Below are positions 1-5,051 of a stretch of DNA of 5,077 bases, piece after piece. Within the stretch, counting starts at the first letter, position 1; every line of letters starts with the position of its first letter. The DNA is taken from the NCBI GenBank assembly GCA_021159445.1, contig JAGGRV010000152.1:1-5077 (forward strand), given 5' to 3'. Both the position numbers and the translations under genes were made by a program. Origin of the DNA: Deltaproteobacteria bacterium (GTDB lineage: Bacteria > Desulfobacterota > Dissulfuribacteria > Dissulfuribacterales > UBA3076). The notes below the pieces were generated by a model. The model did not search any database. It worked only from the letters and a program-made list of their open reading frames with translations, and was not told the origin of the DNA.

Positions 1-21
1 TTTCGCTATTACAAACTTTTA

Positions 22-84
22 CCCTAACGTAATGCCCTAATTTTTTACAGCTAATCGCTAATGGCTAACAGCTAATCGCTCAAC
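22..84. repeat. Degenerate heptameric tandem repeat (GCTAAYN) just past the yggS stop
   Basis: From 50 to 77 four heptamers follow each other without a gap: GCTAATC, GCTAATG, GCTAACA, GCTAATC. A fifth partial copy (GCTCAAC) runs into the yggS stop codon at 80-82. A 13-bp direct repeat ACAGCTAATCGCT occurs at 47-59 and 68-80, a 21-bp (3 x 7) period. Further CTAA cores at 24-27 and 37-40 lie 13-14 bp apart and suggest that a decayed array continues outward. I see no hairpin strong enough to be a terminator here and no gene in positions 1-79. The role is unknown; it may be a small dispersed intergenic repeat. Confidence 0.7.
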
Positions 85-787
85 TTCCTATTGAGCATTC
101 TCTCCGGCCGAATAGTGCAGTCCCTATACGCACCACAGTGGCCCCTTCTTCTATTGCTATTTCAAAATCCTGAGACATTCCCATAGACAATTCCTTGAGC
201 CCCGGACTATGCCCCAACCCGGCATTCATCTTATCCCTCAAGTCACGAAGTGCCCTAAACCACCGCCTTAATGACTCTGGTTCCGGCTCCCATGGAGGCA
301 TGGTCATCAGACCGCAAATATCAATATCGGACAGTTCCGCAGCCTGTGTGAGAAAAATTGGAAGCTCTTCCGGAGAAAGGCCCGATTTCCTGGGATCTCG
401 TGCCACGTTTACCTGAATGTACACAGACAATCTCTTTCCTGCTGCCTTTGCGTGGCGATCAAGGACACGGGCCAGCTTCAGATTATCCACAGTTTCTATA
501 CAATTAAACAACTGCACTGCCAGCTTGGCCTTATTTCTCTGTAAGTGCCCTATAAAGTGCCAGGTGGTCTCATGATAAAGGTCCCCCAGGGACTCAAGCT
601 TTTGTACCGCCTCCTGCACATAATTCTCCCCGAAAAGCCTTTGGCCTGAGGATATGGCCTCACGTATTCTCTCCATAGGCACTGTCTTGGTAACAGCGAG
701 CAGGCGTATATCTTCCGGACGCCTGCCGCTCTTTTGTGCGGCCTCTGCTATCCGGGACTTCAGTTCTTGTAAATTTTGAGGGATCAT
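80..787 (-). CDS. yggS: YggS/PLPBP family pyridoxal 5'-phosphate-binding homeostasis protein
   Basis: This 235-residue protein matches the usual length (about 220-240) of the YggS/PROSC family, single-domain cytosolic PLP-binding proteins with an alanine-racemase-type N-terminal TIM-barrel fold. Family members have no clear catalytic activity and buffer PLP and affect amino-acid and vitamin B6 pools. Visible landmarks in order are AVTK (31-34, with K34 the expected Schiff-base lysine), LFGENYVQEA (51-60), WHFIGHLQRNK (76-86), IQVNVARDPRKSG (124-136), GLMTM (159-163), LSMGMSQDFEIAI (200-212, phosphate-binding region) and VRIGTALFG (219-227). The ATG at 787 is the only sensible start: the in-frame upstream stop is the maf TGA at 815-817, with no ATG, GTG or TTG codon between. 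The Shine-Dalgarno is weak (TTGAGT close to the ATG), so translation may depend on coupling to maf. It is the last gene of the minus-strand unit. The start is well placed and all key motifs are intact. Confidence 0.95.
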   Translation of the reverse strand: MIPQNLQELKSRIAEAAQKSGRRPEDIRLLAVTKTVPMERIREAISSGQRLFGENYVQEAVQKLESLGDLYHETTWHFIGHLQRNKAKLAVQLFNCIETVDNLKLARVLDRHAKAAGKRLSVYIQVNVARDPRKSGLSPEELPIFLTQAAELSDIDICGLMTMPPWEPEPESLRRWFRALRDLRDKMNAGLGHSPGLKELSMGMSQDFEIAIEEGATVVRIGTALFGRRECSIGS

Positions 788-814
788 ATACTCAATTAAA
801 TTTCCGTTATTCTG

Positions 815-1444
815 TCATACTATGCGGTCTCTTAACTTTAAGACCTCCAGCTCCATAAGATACTTGATTACCTTATCTACGGGAAGTCCGACTACGTTTG
901 AATATGAACCTTCGATCCGCTCCACCATGAATGCCCCGATACCCTGGACAGCATAACTTCCAGCCTTATCCAGGGGTTCTCCGGTTGCCACATAGGCCCT
1001 TAAGACACCGGGGTCCTGTTCAGCCAGCCATACAAAACTGCTGGCTGAAAACTCAACCGTGATCTGCTTTTCCGGCCACACTATACAACATGATGTTATT
1101 ACTTTATGGGATCGTCCAACCAGCCGACTCAACATATCCAAGGCATGGTTTTCGTCTCTGGGCTTCCCAAGTATTTCCCCATCCAGTACAACAATGGTAT
1201 CTGCACCCAGGCTCACGGCATGTAGATATCTTTGTGCAACATCCAGGGCCTTTAGCCTGGAATTCAATTTTGCATATTCCAGTGGAGACTCTCCGGGTCT
1301 TGGGGCTGTTTCTTGAGACTCACTGGGCCGGACCAAGAAATCCAGACCCAGCCCGGACAAAAGTTTCTGTCTTCTGGGTGAACTGGACGCAAGAACTAGG
1401 GCGCAGGTAGTCTGAAAAGGTCCCTGGCATTGGCGCTTGTACAT
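815..1444 (-). CDS. maf: Maf family nucleoside triphosphate pyrophosphatase (YhdE-like, probable dTTP/UTP type)
   Basis: Maf proteins hydrolyse nucleoside triphosphates, often modified or non-canonical ones, to the monophosphate and pyrophosphate. They act in the cytoplasm in nucleotide housecleaning and are linked to division arrest. The 209-residue product has the N-terminal signature LASSSPRRQKLL (18-29), the segment LNSRLKAL (60-67) containing the conserved lysine, and GADTIVVLDGEILGKPRD (80-97) with the catalytic Asp D82. It also has GRSHKVITS (110-118) and GEPLDKAGSYAVQG (155-168) followed by VVGLPV (184-189). The Q in AVQG (Q167) and the overall C-terminal pattern resemble the YhdE subgroup (dTTP/UTP) rather than the YceF subgroup (7-methyl-GTP). 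That specificity is inferred by resemblance. The start at 1444 lies inside tatD (49-bp overlap) but is well supported: AGAGGAGGT lies 6 nt upstream, and no later ATG, GTG or TTG would keep the SSSPRR motif. About 15 residues precede the motif, slightly longer than usual. Confidence 0.95.
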   Translation of the reverse strand: MYKRQCQGPFQTTCALVLASSSPRRQKLLSGLGLDFLVRPSESQETAPRPGESPLEYAKLNSRLKALDVAQRYLHAVSLGADTIVVLDGEILGKPRDENHALDMLSRLVGRSHKVITSCCIVWPEKQITVEFSASSFVWLAEQDPGVLRAYVATGEPLDKAGSYAVQGIGAFMVERIEGSYSNVVGLPVDKVIKYLMELEVLKLRDRIV

Positions 1445-2190
1445 CGCGCGACCTCCTCTAAAGGCACCTCTTTGATCCTGGCGATCTCCTCTGCGACATG
1501 GACGACCCGGGCCGGCTCATTCGGCTTGCCGCGGTATGGGACCGGACTCAAAAACGGAGAGTCGGTCTCGATGAGCAGGCGCTCCAATGGTACATAGCGC
1601 ACGACCTCTTTGACAACTTTTGCCTTGGGAAAAGTGACAACACCGGTTACGGATATGAAAAAACCCAAATCCAGGACCTGCTTTGCCACTTTTACATCAC
1701 CGGAGAAGCAATGCATTACGCCCCTTAAGGTCCCAGCGGTCTCTTCTCTCAATATTTCAACCGTCTCTACATGTGCATCCCTGTTATGAATTATAATAGG
1801 CAGATCAACTTGTCCGGCCATTTGGATCTGTTGGCGAAAGACCTTGCGCTGGATGTCCCTGGGCGAATACTCCTTGACAAAATCAAGCCCTATTTCACCC
1901 CATGCAACCACATTCGGAATAACGGCAAGCTCCAGAAGCTCCTTATATACCTCATCTGAAGCCCCTTTTGCATCGTGAGGATGAATGCCTACCGCAGCAT
2001 AAACCTGAGGAAATCGCTCTGCCAGCTCAAGACTTTTTTTTGAGCTCGCCAAATCTATCCCTATAGTAATGATCTGACAAACCCCGGCCTTCTCCGCCCT
2101 GCTGATTGCCCCAGGCTGATCCTCGGACAGGGGTGGGATATCAAGATGAGCGTGTGTATCTATGAAGTCCAAACCGGGAAAAATATTCAT
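1396..2190 (-). CDS. tatD: TatD family metal-dependent hydrolase (YcfH-like, putative DNase or D-aminoacyl-tRNA deacylase type)
   Basis: TatD proteins are cytosolic amidohydrolase-superfamily TIM barrels with two divalent metals. Members have 3'-5' exonuclease/DNase or D-aminoacyl-tRNA deacylase activity, so the exact substrate is not settled by sequence. From the ATG at 2190 the product has 264 residues, the normal family length. All metal ligands are visible: H13 and H15 in DTHAHLD, AVGIHPHDA (66-74), E99 in WGEIGLDF, H135 in IIIHNRDA, H160 in MHCFSGD and D210 in IETDSPFL, followed by the family hallmark PYRGKPNEPA (218-227). A GTG at 2211 would add seven residues and overlap the kinase gene by 8 bp, but has no purine-rich site before it. 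The ATG gives the usual short lead into the DTHAHLD motif, so I prefer it, although its own ribosome site is also weak (CAGAGA). Its 3' end overlaps maf by 49 bp, implying co-transcription. Confidence 0.94.
   Translation of the reverse strand: MNIFPGLDFIDTHAHLDIPPLSEDQPGAISRAEKAGVCQIITIGIDLASSKKSLELAERFPQVYAAVGIHPHDAKGASDEVYKELLELAVIPNVVAWGEIGLDFVKEYSPRDIQRKVFRQQIQMAGQVDLPIIIHNRDAHVETVEILREETAGTLRGVMHCFSGDVKVAKQVLDLGFFISVTGVVTFPKAKVVKEVVRYVPLERLLIETDSPFLSPVPYRGKPNEPARVVHVAEEIARIKEVPLEEVARCTSANARDLFRLPAP
1451..1459 (-). promoter_or_regulatory. Strong Shine-Dalgarno of maf, embedded in the tatD coding sequence
   Basis: Read on the minus strand the sequence is AGAGGAGGT, followed by six nt (CGCGCG) and then the maf ATG (1444-1442). 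This is nearly a full complement to the 16S 3' end and fixes the maf start despite the 49-bp overlap. The same bases encode the Glu-Glu-Val part of 'LEEVARC' near the TatD C-terminus, so they serve two roles. Confidence 0.9.
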
Positions 2191-2203
2191 GGCAGTCTCT
2201 GAC

Positions 2204-3643
2204 TTAAGCACTCACATCAGGAAGGGTAATGCTTACGTTTGTACCCCCAAGCTTGTTTCTGATCAGACACATAAACCCGCCATGTAACTCAATTACCCGT
2301 TTTGCCAAGCTCAGACCCAGGCCCAGCCCGTAGGTCTTGGTAGTAAAGAAAGGCTCATCTGCCTTGTTCAGATGCCCCTTGGCCATTCCAAGTCCTGTAT
2401 CTATTATCTGAATCTCAACATTTCCTTCAGATATGGACACTGAAACTGTCAGCATTCCGCCGTCCGGCATGGCCTCCACAGCATTCTTAAATGTACTTAA
2501 AAAGGCCTGCTGGATGTATATGCGGTCAAGAAAAAGCACCGGCTCAAGATCAGGAAAATCAACATTCAATGTTATGTTGTGTCTATCCAATTCTGACTGT
2601 AAAAGGGCCAGAGAGGCCTTTAGCAGATCGCAAACCCTAACCAGTTCCGGATTCAACTCAGGGACATTAGCAAAATCGAAAATCACAGTCAGGGTCTTTT
2701 CCACACGTTCACTTTCTCTGACCATGGTCTCGGCATAATCAGTTAATTCAGAATCCTTGAGTTTTCTCTTAAGGATTTTGGCCATGCCCCCTATTGTTGC
2801 AAGGGGATTTCGTATCTCATGAAGCAATTGGTCAGCCATCCTCCCCAGGGCAGCATACCTTTCCGCCTCAACCAGTTGGTCTTTGTTCCGCTCAACCTCC
2901 TCATTCAAGGTCCTCAGCGCCCGGACCCTCTCCTCCAACATTTCACACATACGTGTTTTGCCTACTGCTATGGAAGCAAAACCTGCAAAGAGCTGGAGGG
3001 CATCAACATCTCCCTGATCTATGGGTCGTCCGGTAACAAAATTGTCAGCAAGTATTACGCCATAGGCTTCTTCTTGAGCAAAAAGTGGGGCAACGGCAAA
3101 CTCACCCACATCCAGAATCTCCTCAAGATCCTCCGGAGCAACAGAACCGTTTTCGCTCTTGCCTCCAACCCAGAAGGCACTTCTCTCATTCACTGCCCTT
3201 ATCAATATGTGGTCTTTTTCTGAAAGCGGAACTTTAATCTGTACTACAAGTTGATTGAGTGGATGGGCCTTATCATAAAATGCCTCTTTAACATCATCCA
3301 GGATTTCAAAAAGGGAAAGCTGCTTTTTAGATATATCAGCCCATATCCGCCCGGCATCTTCAGGACTTGCCGGGCCAATTGCCAACTTGCCTTCCACGTA
3401 CTTTTTTTCAGTATCCAGTTGAAATAGAAATGCCCTGTTAAAACCCAGACCTTCTCCAATAGTTACTCCAACCAGAACGGCCTGGAGGATTTCATCTAGG
3501 TCATGTGCCATCAAAAAGGCAGAATTAAGCTTTACTGCCAGATCCAACAAAGGCCCAAATCGGCCACAACTCCGGGGTAAACTCATGTCGCAAGAGACAT
3601 AATCACGGTCTCTTTCGTAAGATGCTGCCATAAATTCGCTCAT
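2204..3643 (-). CDS. Soluble GAF-domain sensor histidine kinase (HPK4/NtrB-like)
   Basis: The 479-residue protein has no signal peptide or membrane segment, so it should sense a cytoplasmic signal. Residues 35-230 form a GAF-type sensory domain with 'GEGLGFNRAFLFQLD' (63-77) as its start. A charged insert around 92-140 makes it longer than a minimal GAF domain (about 150 residues). A predicted coiled linker (232-262) leads to the HisKA domain with the phosphoacceptor H275 in LLHEIRNPLATIGG. The H-E-x-x-N arrangement is typical of bifunctional kinase/phosphatases. The HATPase domain has an N box (N387 in FKNAVEAM), a G1 box (D415 in DTGLGM), an F box (EPFFTTK, 430-436) and a G2 box (GLGLGLSLAKRV, 439-450). 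All catalytic elements are intact. No receiver domain or response regulator is present in the window; an NtrC-family partner elsewhere is an inference from the HPK4 type. The ATG at 3643 has only a short, close AGGT before it. M5 (3631) and M20 are possible later starts. Confidence 0.95.
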   Translation of the reverse strand: MSEFMAASYERDRDYVSCDMSLPRSCGRFGPLLDLAVKLNSAFLMAHDLDEILQAVLVGVTIGEGLGFNRAFLFQLDTEKKYVEGKLAIGPASPEDAGRIWADISKKQLSLFEILDDVKEAFYDKAHPLNQLVVQIKVPLSEKDHILIRAVNERSAFWVGGKSENGSVAPEDLEEILDVGEFAVAPLFAQEEAYGVILADNFVTGRPIDQGDVDALQLFAGFASIAVGKTRMCEMLEERVRALRTLNEEVERNKDQLVEAERYAALGRMADQLLHEIRNPLATIGGMAKILKRKLKDSELTDYAETMVRESERVEKTLTVIFDFANVPELNPELVRVCDLLKASLALLQSELDRHNITLNVDFPDLEPVLFLDRIYIQQAFLSTFKNAVEAMPDGGMLTVSVSISEGNVEIQIIDTGLGMAKGHLNKADEPFFTTKTYGLGLGLSLAKRVIELHGGFMCLIRNKLGGTNVSITLPDVSA

Positions 3644-3717
3644 TACCTAACTCTGTACGTTCTTGAAAACTTTTGTTTACTACCTAACCCGGACAGGCCG
3701 GAACCAAAGTTGTTTTA

Positions 3718-3748
3718 TTTCGTGTTTTTAATCTTTCGTGTTTTCGTG
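3718..3748. repeat. Three direct copies of TTTCGTG
   Basis: Exact heptamers TTTCGTG lie at 3718-3724, 3734-3740 and 3742-3748, so the start-to-start distances are 16 and 8 bp. The reverse complement CACGAAA recurs at 3925-3931 and the near copy TTTCGTA at 3938-3944, within the promoter of the small exported-protein gene. They could be binding sites for one regulator or part of a dispersed CACGAAA-type intergenic repeat; the sequence alone does not decide. Confidence 0.65.
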
Positions 3749-3920
3749 ATTGTGTTTCAAAATTTTCTGCTCCGCCTGCCTATGCGCTCGAATAAAATCT
3801 TGAATCTTGCAAGAGGCTCTTTATATATTTATCGGAAATCCAGCGCCTCAACTCCAAAATACTTTTAGAAAAATTTCTTTATATCCAATATTGCCGGCAT
3901 TGGCTGTCCTGCAAAAAGGC

Positions 3921-3948
3921 TTGACACGAAACCACACTTTCGTATAGT
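3921..3948 (+). promoter_or_regulatory. Sigma70-type promoter of the small exported-protein gene
   Basis: A perfect -35 hexamer TTGACA (3921-3926) is followed after 16 bp by TATAGT (3943-3948), five of six to the TATAAT consensus. Transcription would begin near 3955 and give an untranslated leader of about 85 nt before the ATG at 4040. The motif is the best match in the intergenic region and is correctly oriented for the downstream gene. Confidence 0.7.
3926..3943. promoter_or_regulatory. Candidate operator: inverted repeat ACGAAA-N6-TTTCGT in the promoter spacer
   Basis: Perfect 6-bp arms (3926-3931 and 3938-3943) flank the six bases CCACAC. The dyad spans exactly the -35 to -10 spacer, including the last base of the -35 and the first base of the -10. 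A protein bound here would block RNA polymerase or distort the spacer. The arm has the same core as the upstream TTTCGTG heptamers. No regulator gene is present in the window to pair it with. Confidence 0.5.
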
Positions 3949-4027
3949 AACATAAAATGGTAAAAGGTAACGATTATCTTGCATTATTATTCAGAGTAAA
4001 TTTTTACTTGAAACAACTTAATTAAAC

Positions 4028-4035
4028 AAGGGGGG
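4028..4035 (+). promoter_or_regulatory. Shine-Dalgarno of the small exported-protein gene
   Basis: AAGGGGGG lies four nt (AATT) before the ATG at 4040. It is purine-only and G-rich, slightly off the canonical AGGAGG but clearly the ribosome site. It supports this ORF as a real gene and fixes its start. Confidence 0.8.
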
Positions 4036-4039
4036 AATT

Positions 4040-4243
4040 ATGCGCAAGAAAATTACATCAGTGGCTTTGGCTATTATTTTCTCACTGAGCATGGCAGGCG
4101 TCAGCCTGGCAGCAAAATGCAAAGGCAAAGTCAAATCGATCGGGGATAAGGAGATAGTCATTACGGTCGACGGCAAATGCAAACTTAAGGACGGCGAAAA
4201 GGTAACCATCAAATCAAAGAAAAAGGCTGTCGAAGGCTGCTAA
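4040..4243 (+). CDS. Small exported Lys-rich three-cysteine protein, family not recognised
   Basis: The 67-residue product begins with a classic Sec signal peptide: a basic MRKK, a hydrophobic stretch (about 5-23) and a cleavage site near SLA-AK (after A24). The mature protein, about 43 residues, should reach the periplasm or outside. It holds 13 lysines against six acidic residues, so it is strongly basic. C27, C47 and C67 (the last residue) are exactly 20 apart, and KCK occurs at both 26-28 and 46-48, each encoded by AAATGCAAA 60 nt apart. Alternating hydrophobic residues (EIVITV, 38-43; KVTIKS, 54-59) with turns at SIGD and LKDGE suggest a small beta-hairpin or barrel. There is no CxxC, CxxCH or lipobox. 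A metal-binding or disulfide-linked role is only a guess. The gene has its own promoter, Shine-Dalgarno and terminator, so it looks monocistronic and genuine. It overlaps no other supported gene. Confidence 0.88.
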   Translation: MRKKITSVALAIIFSLSMAGVSLAAKCKGKVKSIGDKEIVITVDGKCKLKDGEKVTIKSKKKAVEGC

Positions 4244-4257
4244 CATACTCGAAACCT

Positions 4258-4299
4258 AAAAAAGAAAAAACAGGGGAGCACAAGCTCCCCTATTTTTTT
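4258..4299. terminator. Bidirectional intrinsic terminator between convergent genes
   Basis: A perfect 8-bp GC-rich stem, AGGGGAGC (4272-4279) and GCTCCCCT (4284-4291), with loop ACAA is followed on the plus strand by A and seven T (4293-4299). On the minus strand the stem is followed by G, six T, C and six T (4270-4258). It can therefore end both the small exported-protein transcript, whose stop is 28 nt upstream of the stem, and the rpe transcript, whose stop is 24 nt from the stem. Confidence 0.95.
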
Positions 4300-4315
4300 G
4301 ACTCCTGATAGAAAA

Positions 4316-5014
4316 TCATAGAACAGAGCCACCACGCTCATCAAGCCCTTTCTGCCCAAGCTCCTTTAATTTTTTTATAGTTGCCGCATAGTCGCGAGAA
4401 CCAAAAACCGCCGATCCGGCCACACAGATATCAGCGCCTGCTGACACCACAGCCTCTATAGTCTGCGAATTCACGCCCCCATCCACTTCAATAGGCACAT
4501 AGTGATCCAAACTCGCCAGAAGTTTTCGCAGATGTCTGATCTTATCAAGGGACGAGGGAATAAAATGCTGACCACCAAAGCCTGGATTCACACTCATCAC
4601 AAGTACCAGATCCAGGTCTGCCAGAATATATTCAAGAGTCGATGGCGATGTCGCAGGATTCAGCACAGCCCCTGCCTTGACCCCAAGGGCCTTTATGGCA
4701 TTGATGGTCCTGTGAATGTGTGAGCAGGCCTCAACATGCACAGTAAGCCAAGAAGCGCCGGCCTGGGCAAAGGCTTCTATGTAGCGATCAGGAAATTCGA
4801 TCATAAGATGCACGTCAAGAGGCAACTTCGTTACCGAACGTAAGGCCTTCACTACCATAGGTCCTATGGTAATATTGGGGACAAAATGACCGTCCATGAC
4901 GTCCACATGAATCACGTCTGCTCCAGCCATTTCTACTGACCGGACTTCTTCAGCCAATCGGCCAAAATCTGCTGACAATATCGAGGGCGCAATCTGTATC
5001 TTCATATTATGCAT
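4316..5014 (-). CDS. rpe: Ribulose-phosphate 3-epimerase
   Basis: Rpe interconverts D-ribulose 5-phosphate and D-xylulose 5-phosphate in the cytosolic pentose phosphate pathway (and in the Calvin cycle where present). From ATG 5014 the product has 232 residues, close to the family norm. It shows IAPSILSADFGRL (8-20), H36 and D38 in HVDVMDGHFVPNITIGP (metal and catalytic residues), H69 in DVHLM, the loop MSVNPGFGGQ (140-149), D178 in EVDGGV and the phosphate-binding VAGSAVFG (198-205). All metal ligands are intact. ATG 5014 is chosen because AGGAGA sits 10 nt upstream. An in-frame TTG at 5041 would put that site inside the gene. ATG 5005 gives the more usual MKIQIAPSIL start and could be used from a leaderless transcript. 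The gene is convergent with the small exported-protein gene and ends at a shared terminator. Confidence 0.96.
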   Translation of the reverse strand: MHNMKIQIAPSILSADFGRLAEEVRSVEMAGADVIHVDVMDGHFVPNITIGPMVVKALRSVTKLPLDVHLMIEFPDRYIEAFAQAGASWLTVHVEACSHIHRTINAIKALGVKAGAVLNPATSPSTLEYILADLDLVLVMSVNPGFGGQHFIPSSLDKIRHLRKLLASLDHYVPIEVDGGVNSQTIEAVVSAGADICVAGSAVFGSRDYAATIKKLKELGQKGLDERGGSVL

Positions 5015-5041
5015 TATAAAAAAATCTCCTGTATATGCCAA
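5013..5041 (-). promoter_or_regulatory. Possible sigma70-type promoter overlapping the rpe start codon
   Basis: On the minus strand TTGGCA (5041-5036; five of six to TTGACA) is separated by exactly 17 bp from a perfect TATAAT (5018-5013), whose last two bases are the A and T of the ATG at 5014. The start of transcription would fall around 5006-5005, at the second ATG, giving a leaderless mRNA. The match is very good, but the overlap with a ribosome site and start codon makes it possible that this is an accident of AT-rich sequence. Confidence 0.4.
5025..5030 (-). promoter_or_regulatory. Shine-Dalgarno of rpe
   Basis: AGGAGA on the minus strand is followed by a 10-nt AT-rich spacer before the ATG at 5014. 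The spacing is slightly long but usable; it is too far (19 nt) from the ATG at 5005. It also lies inside the spacer of the possible promoter 5013-5041, so only transcripts starting farther upstream would carry it. Confidence 0.7.
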
Positions 5042-5051
5042 GGCATGCCTT
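5040..5051. repeat. Perfect 12-bp palindrome upstream of rpe
   Basis: AAGGCATGCCTT is self-complementary and touches the upstream edge of the possible rpe -35 element. It may be an operator half-cluster or chance. No second copy is present in the window. Confidence 0.4.

Larger units (their letters stand above)
3644..4039. other. 396-bp AT-rich divergent intergenic region
   Basis: This region lies between the kinase start (minus strand) and the small exported-protein gene (plus strand). It contains no convincing ORF or RNA gene. It holds three TTTCGTG repeats (3718-3748), a 10-bp palindrome TCTTGCAAGA (3805-3814), an AT-rich inverted repeat AGAAA-AA-TTTCT (3867-3878) and the plus-strand promoter with its internal dyad (3921-3948). 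A weak AT hairpin AGTAAA-TT-TTTACT (3995-4008) lies in the leader of the small gene. TACCTAA occurs twice near the kinase start (3644-3650 and 3681-3687). I could not find a convincing promoter for the kinase operon on the minus strand. Confidence 0.75.

Noticed and set aside
2191..2211. GTG start of tatD at 2211, overlapping the kinase gene by 8 bp
   Set aside because: No purine-rich site precedes it, and the ATG at 2190 already gives a normal-length N-terminus. It is kept only as an alternative.
2794..3223. Plus-strand ORFs antisense to the kinase gene (80 and 134 residues)
   Set aside because: Their compositions are those of shadow frames, they have no ribosome sites, and they lie opposite a fully intact kinase with conserved motifs.
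3689..3701. CCGG-ACAGG-CCGG as an operator upstream of the kinase gene
   Set aside because: The arms are only the self-palindromic CCGG tetramer, the flanks do not extend the symmetry, and no promoter could be placed around it.
3965..3979. Fur-box-like sequence AGGTAACGATTATCT in the leader of the small exported-protein gene
   Set aside because: One half (GATTATC) fits well but the other half is poor, about 10 of 14 positions overall. AT-rich leaders give such matches often, so iron control is not supported.
3995..4008. Hairpin AGTAAA-TT-TTTACT ahead of the small gene as a riboswitch or RNA thermometer
   Set aside because: It has six mostly A-T pairs with a two-base loop, which is too weak and strained. 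There is no recognisable aptamer and it does not cover the ribosome site.
4018..4212. 64-residue minus-strand ORF opposite the small exported-protein gene
   Set aside because: It is antisense to a gene with a signal peptide, Shine-Dalgarno, promoter and terminator. It has no ribosome site and its hydrophobic stretch mirrors the signal-peptide codons.
5015..5041. Longer rpe start at the TTG at 5041
   Set aside because: It would place the AGGAGA ribosome site inside the gene and add residues not seen before the conserved IAPSILSADF motif in this family.
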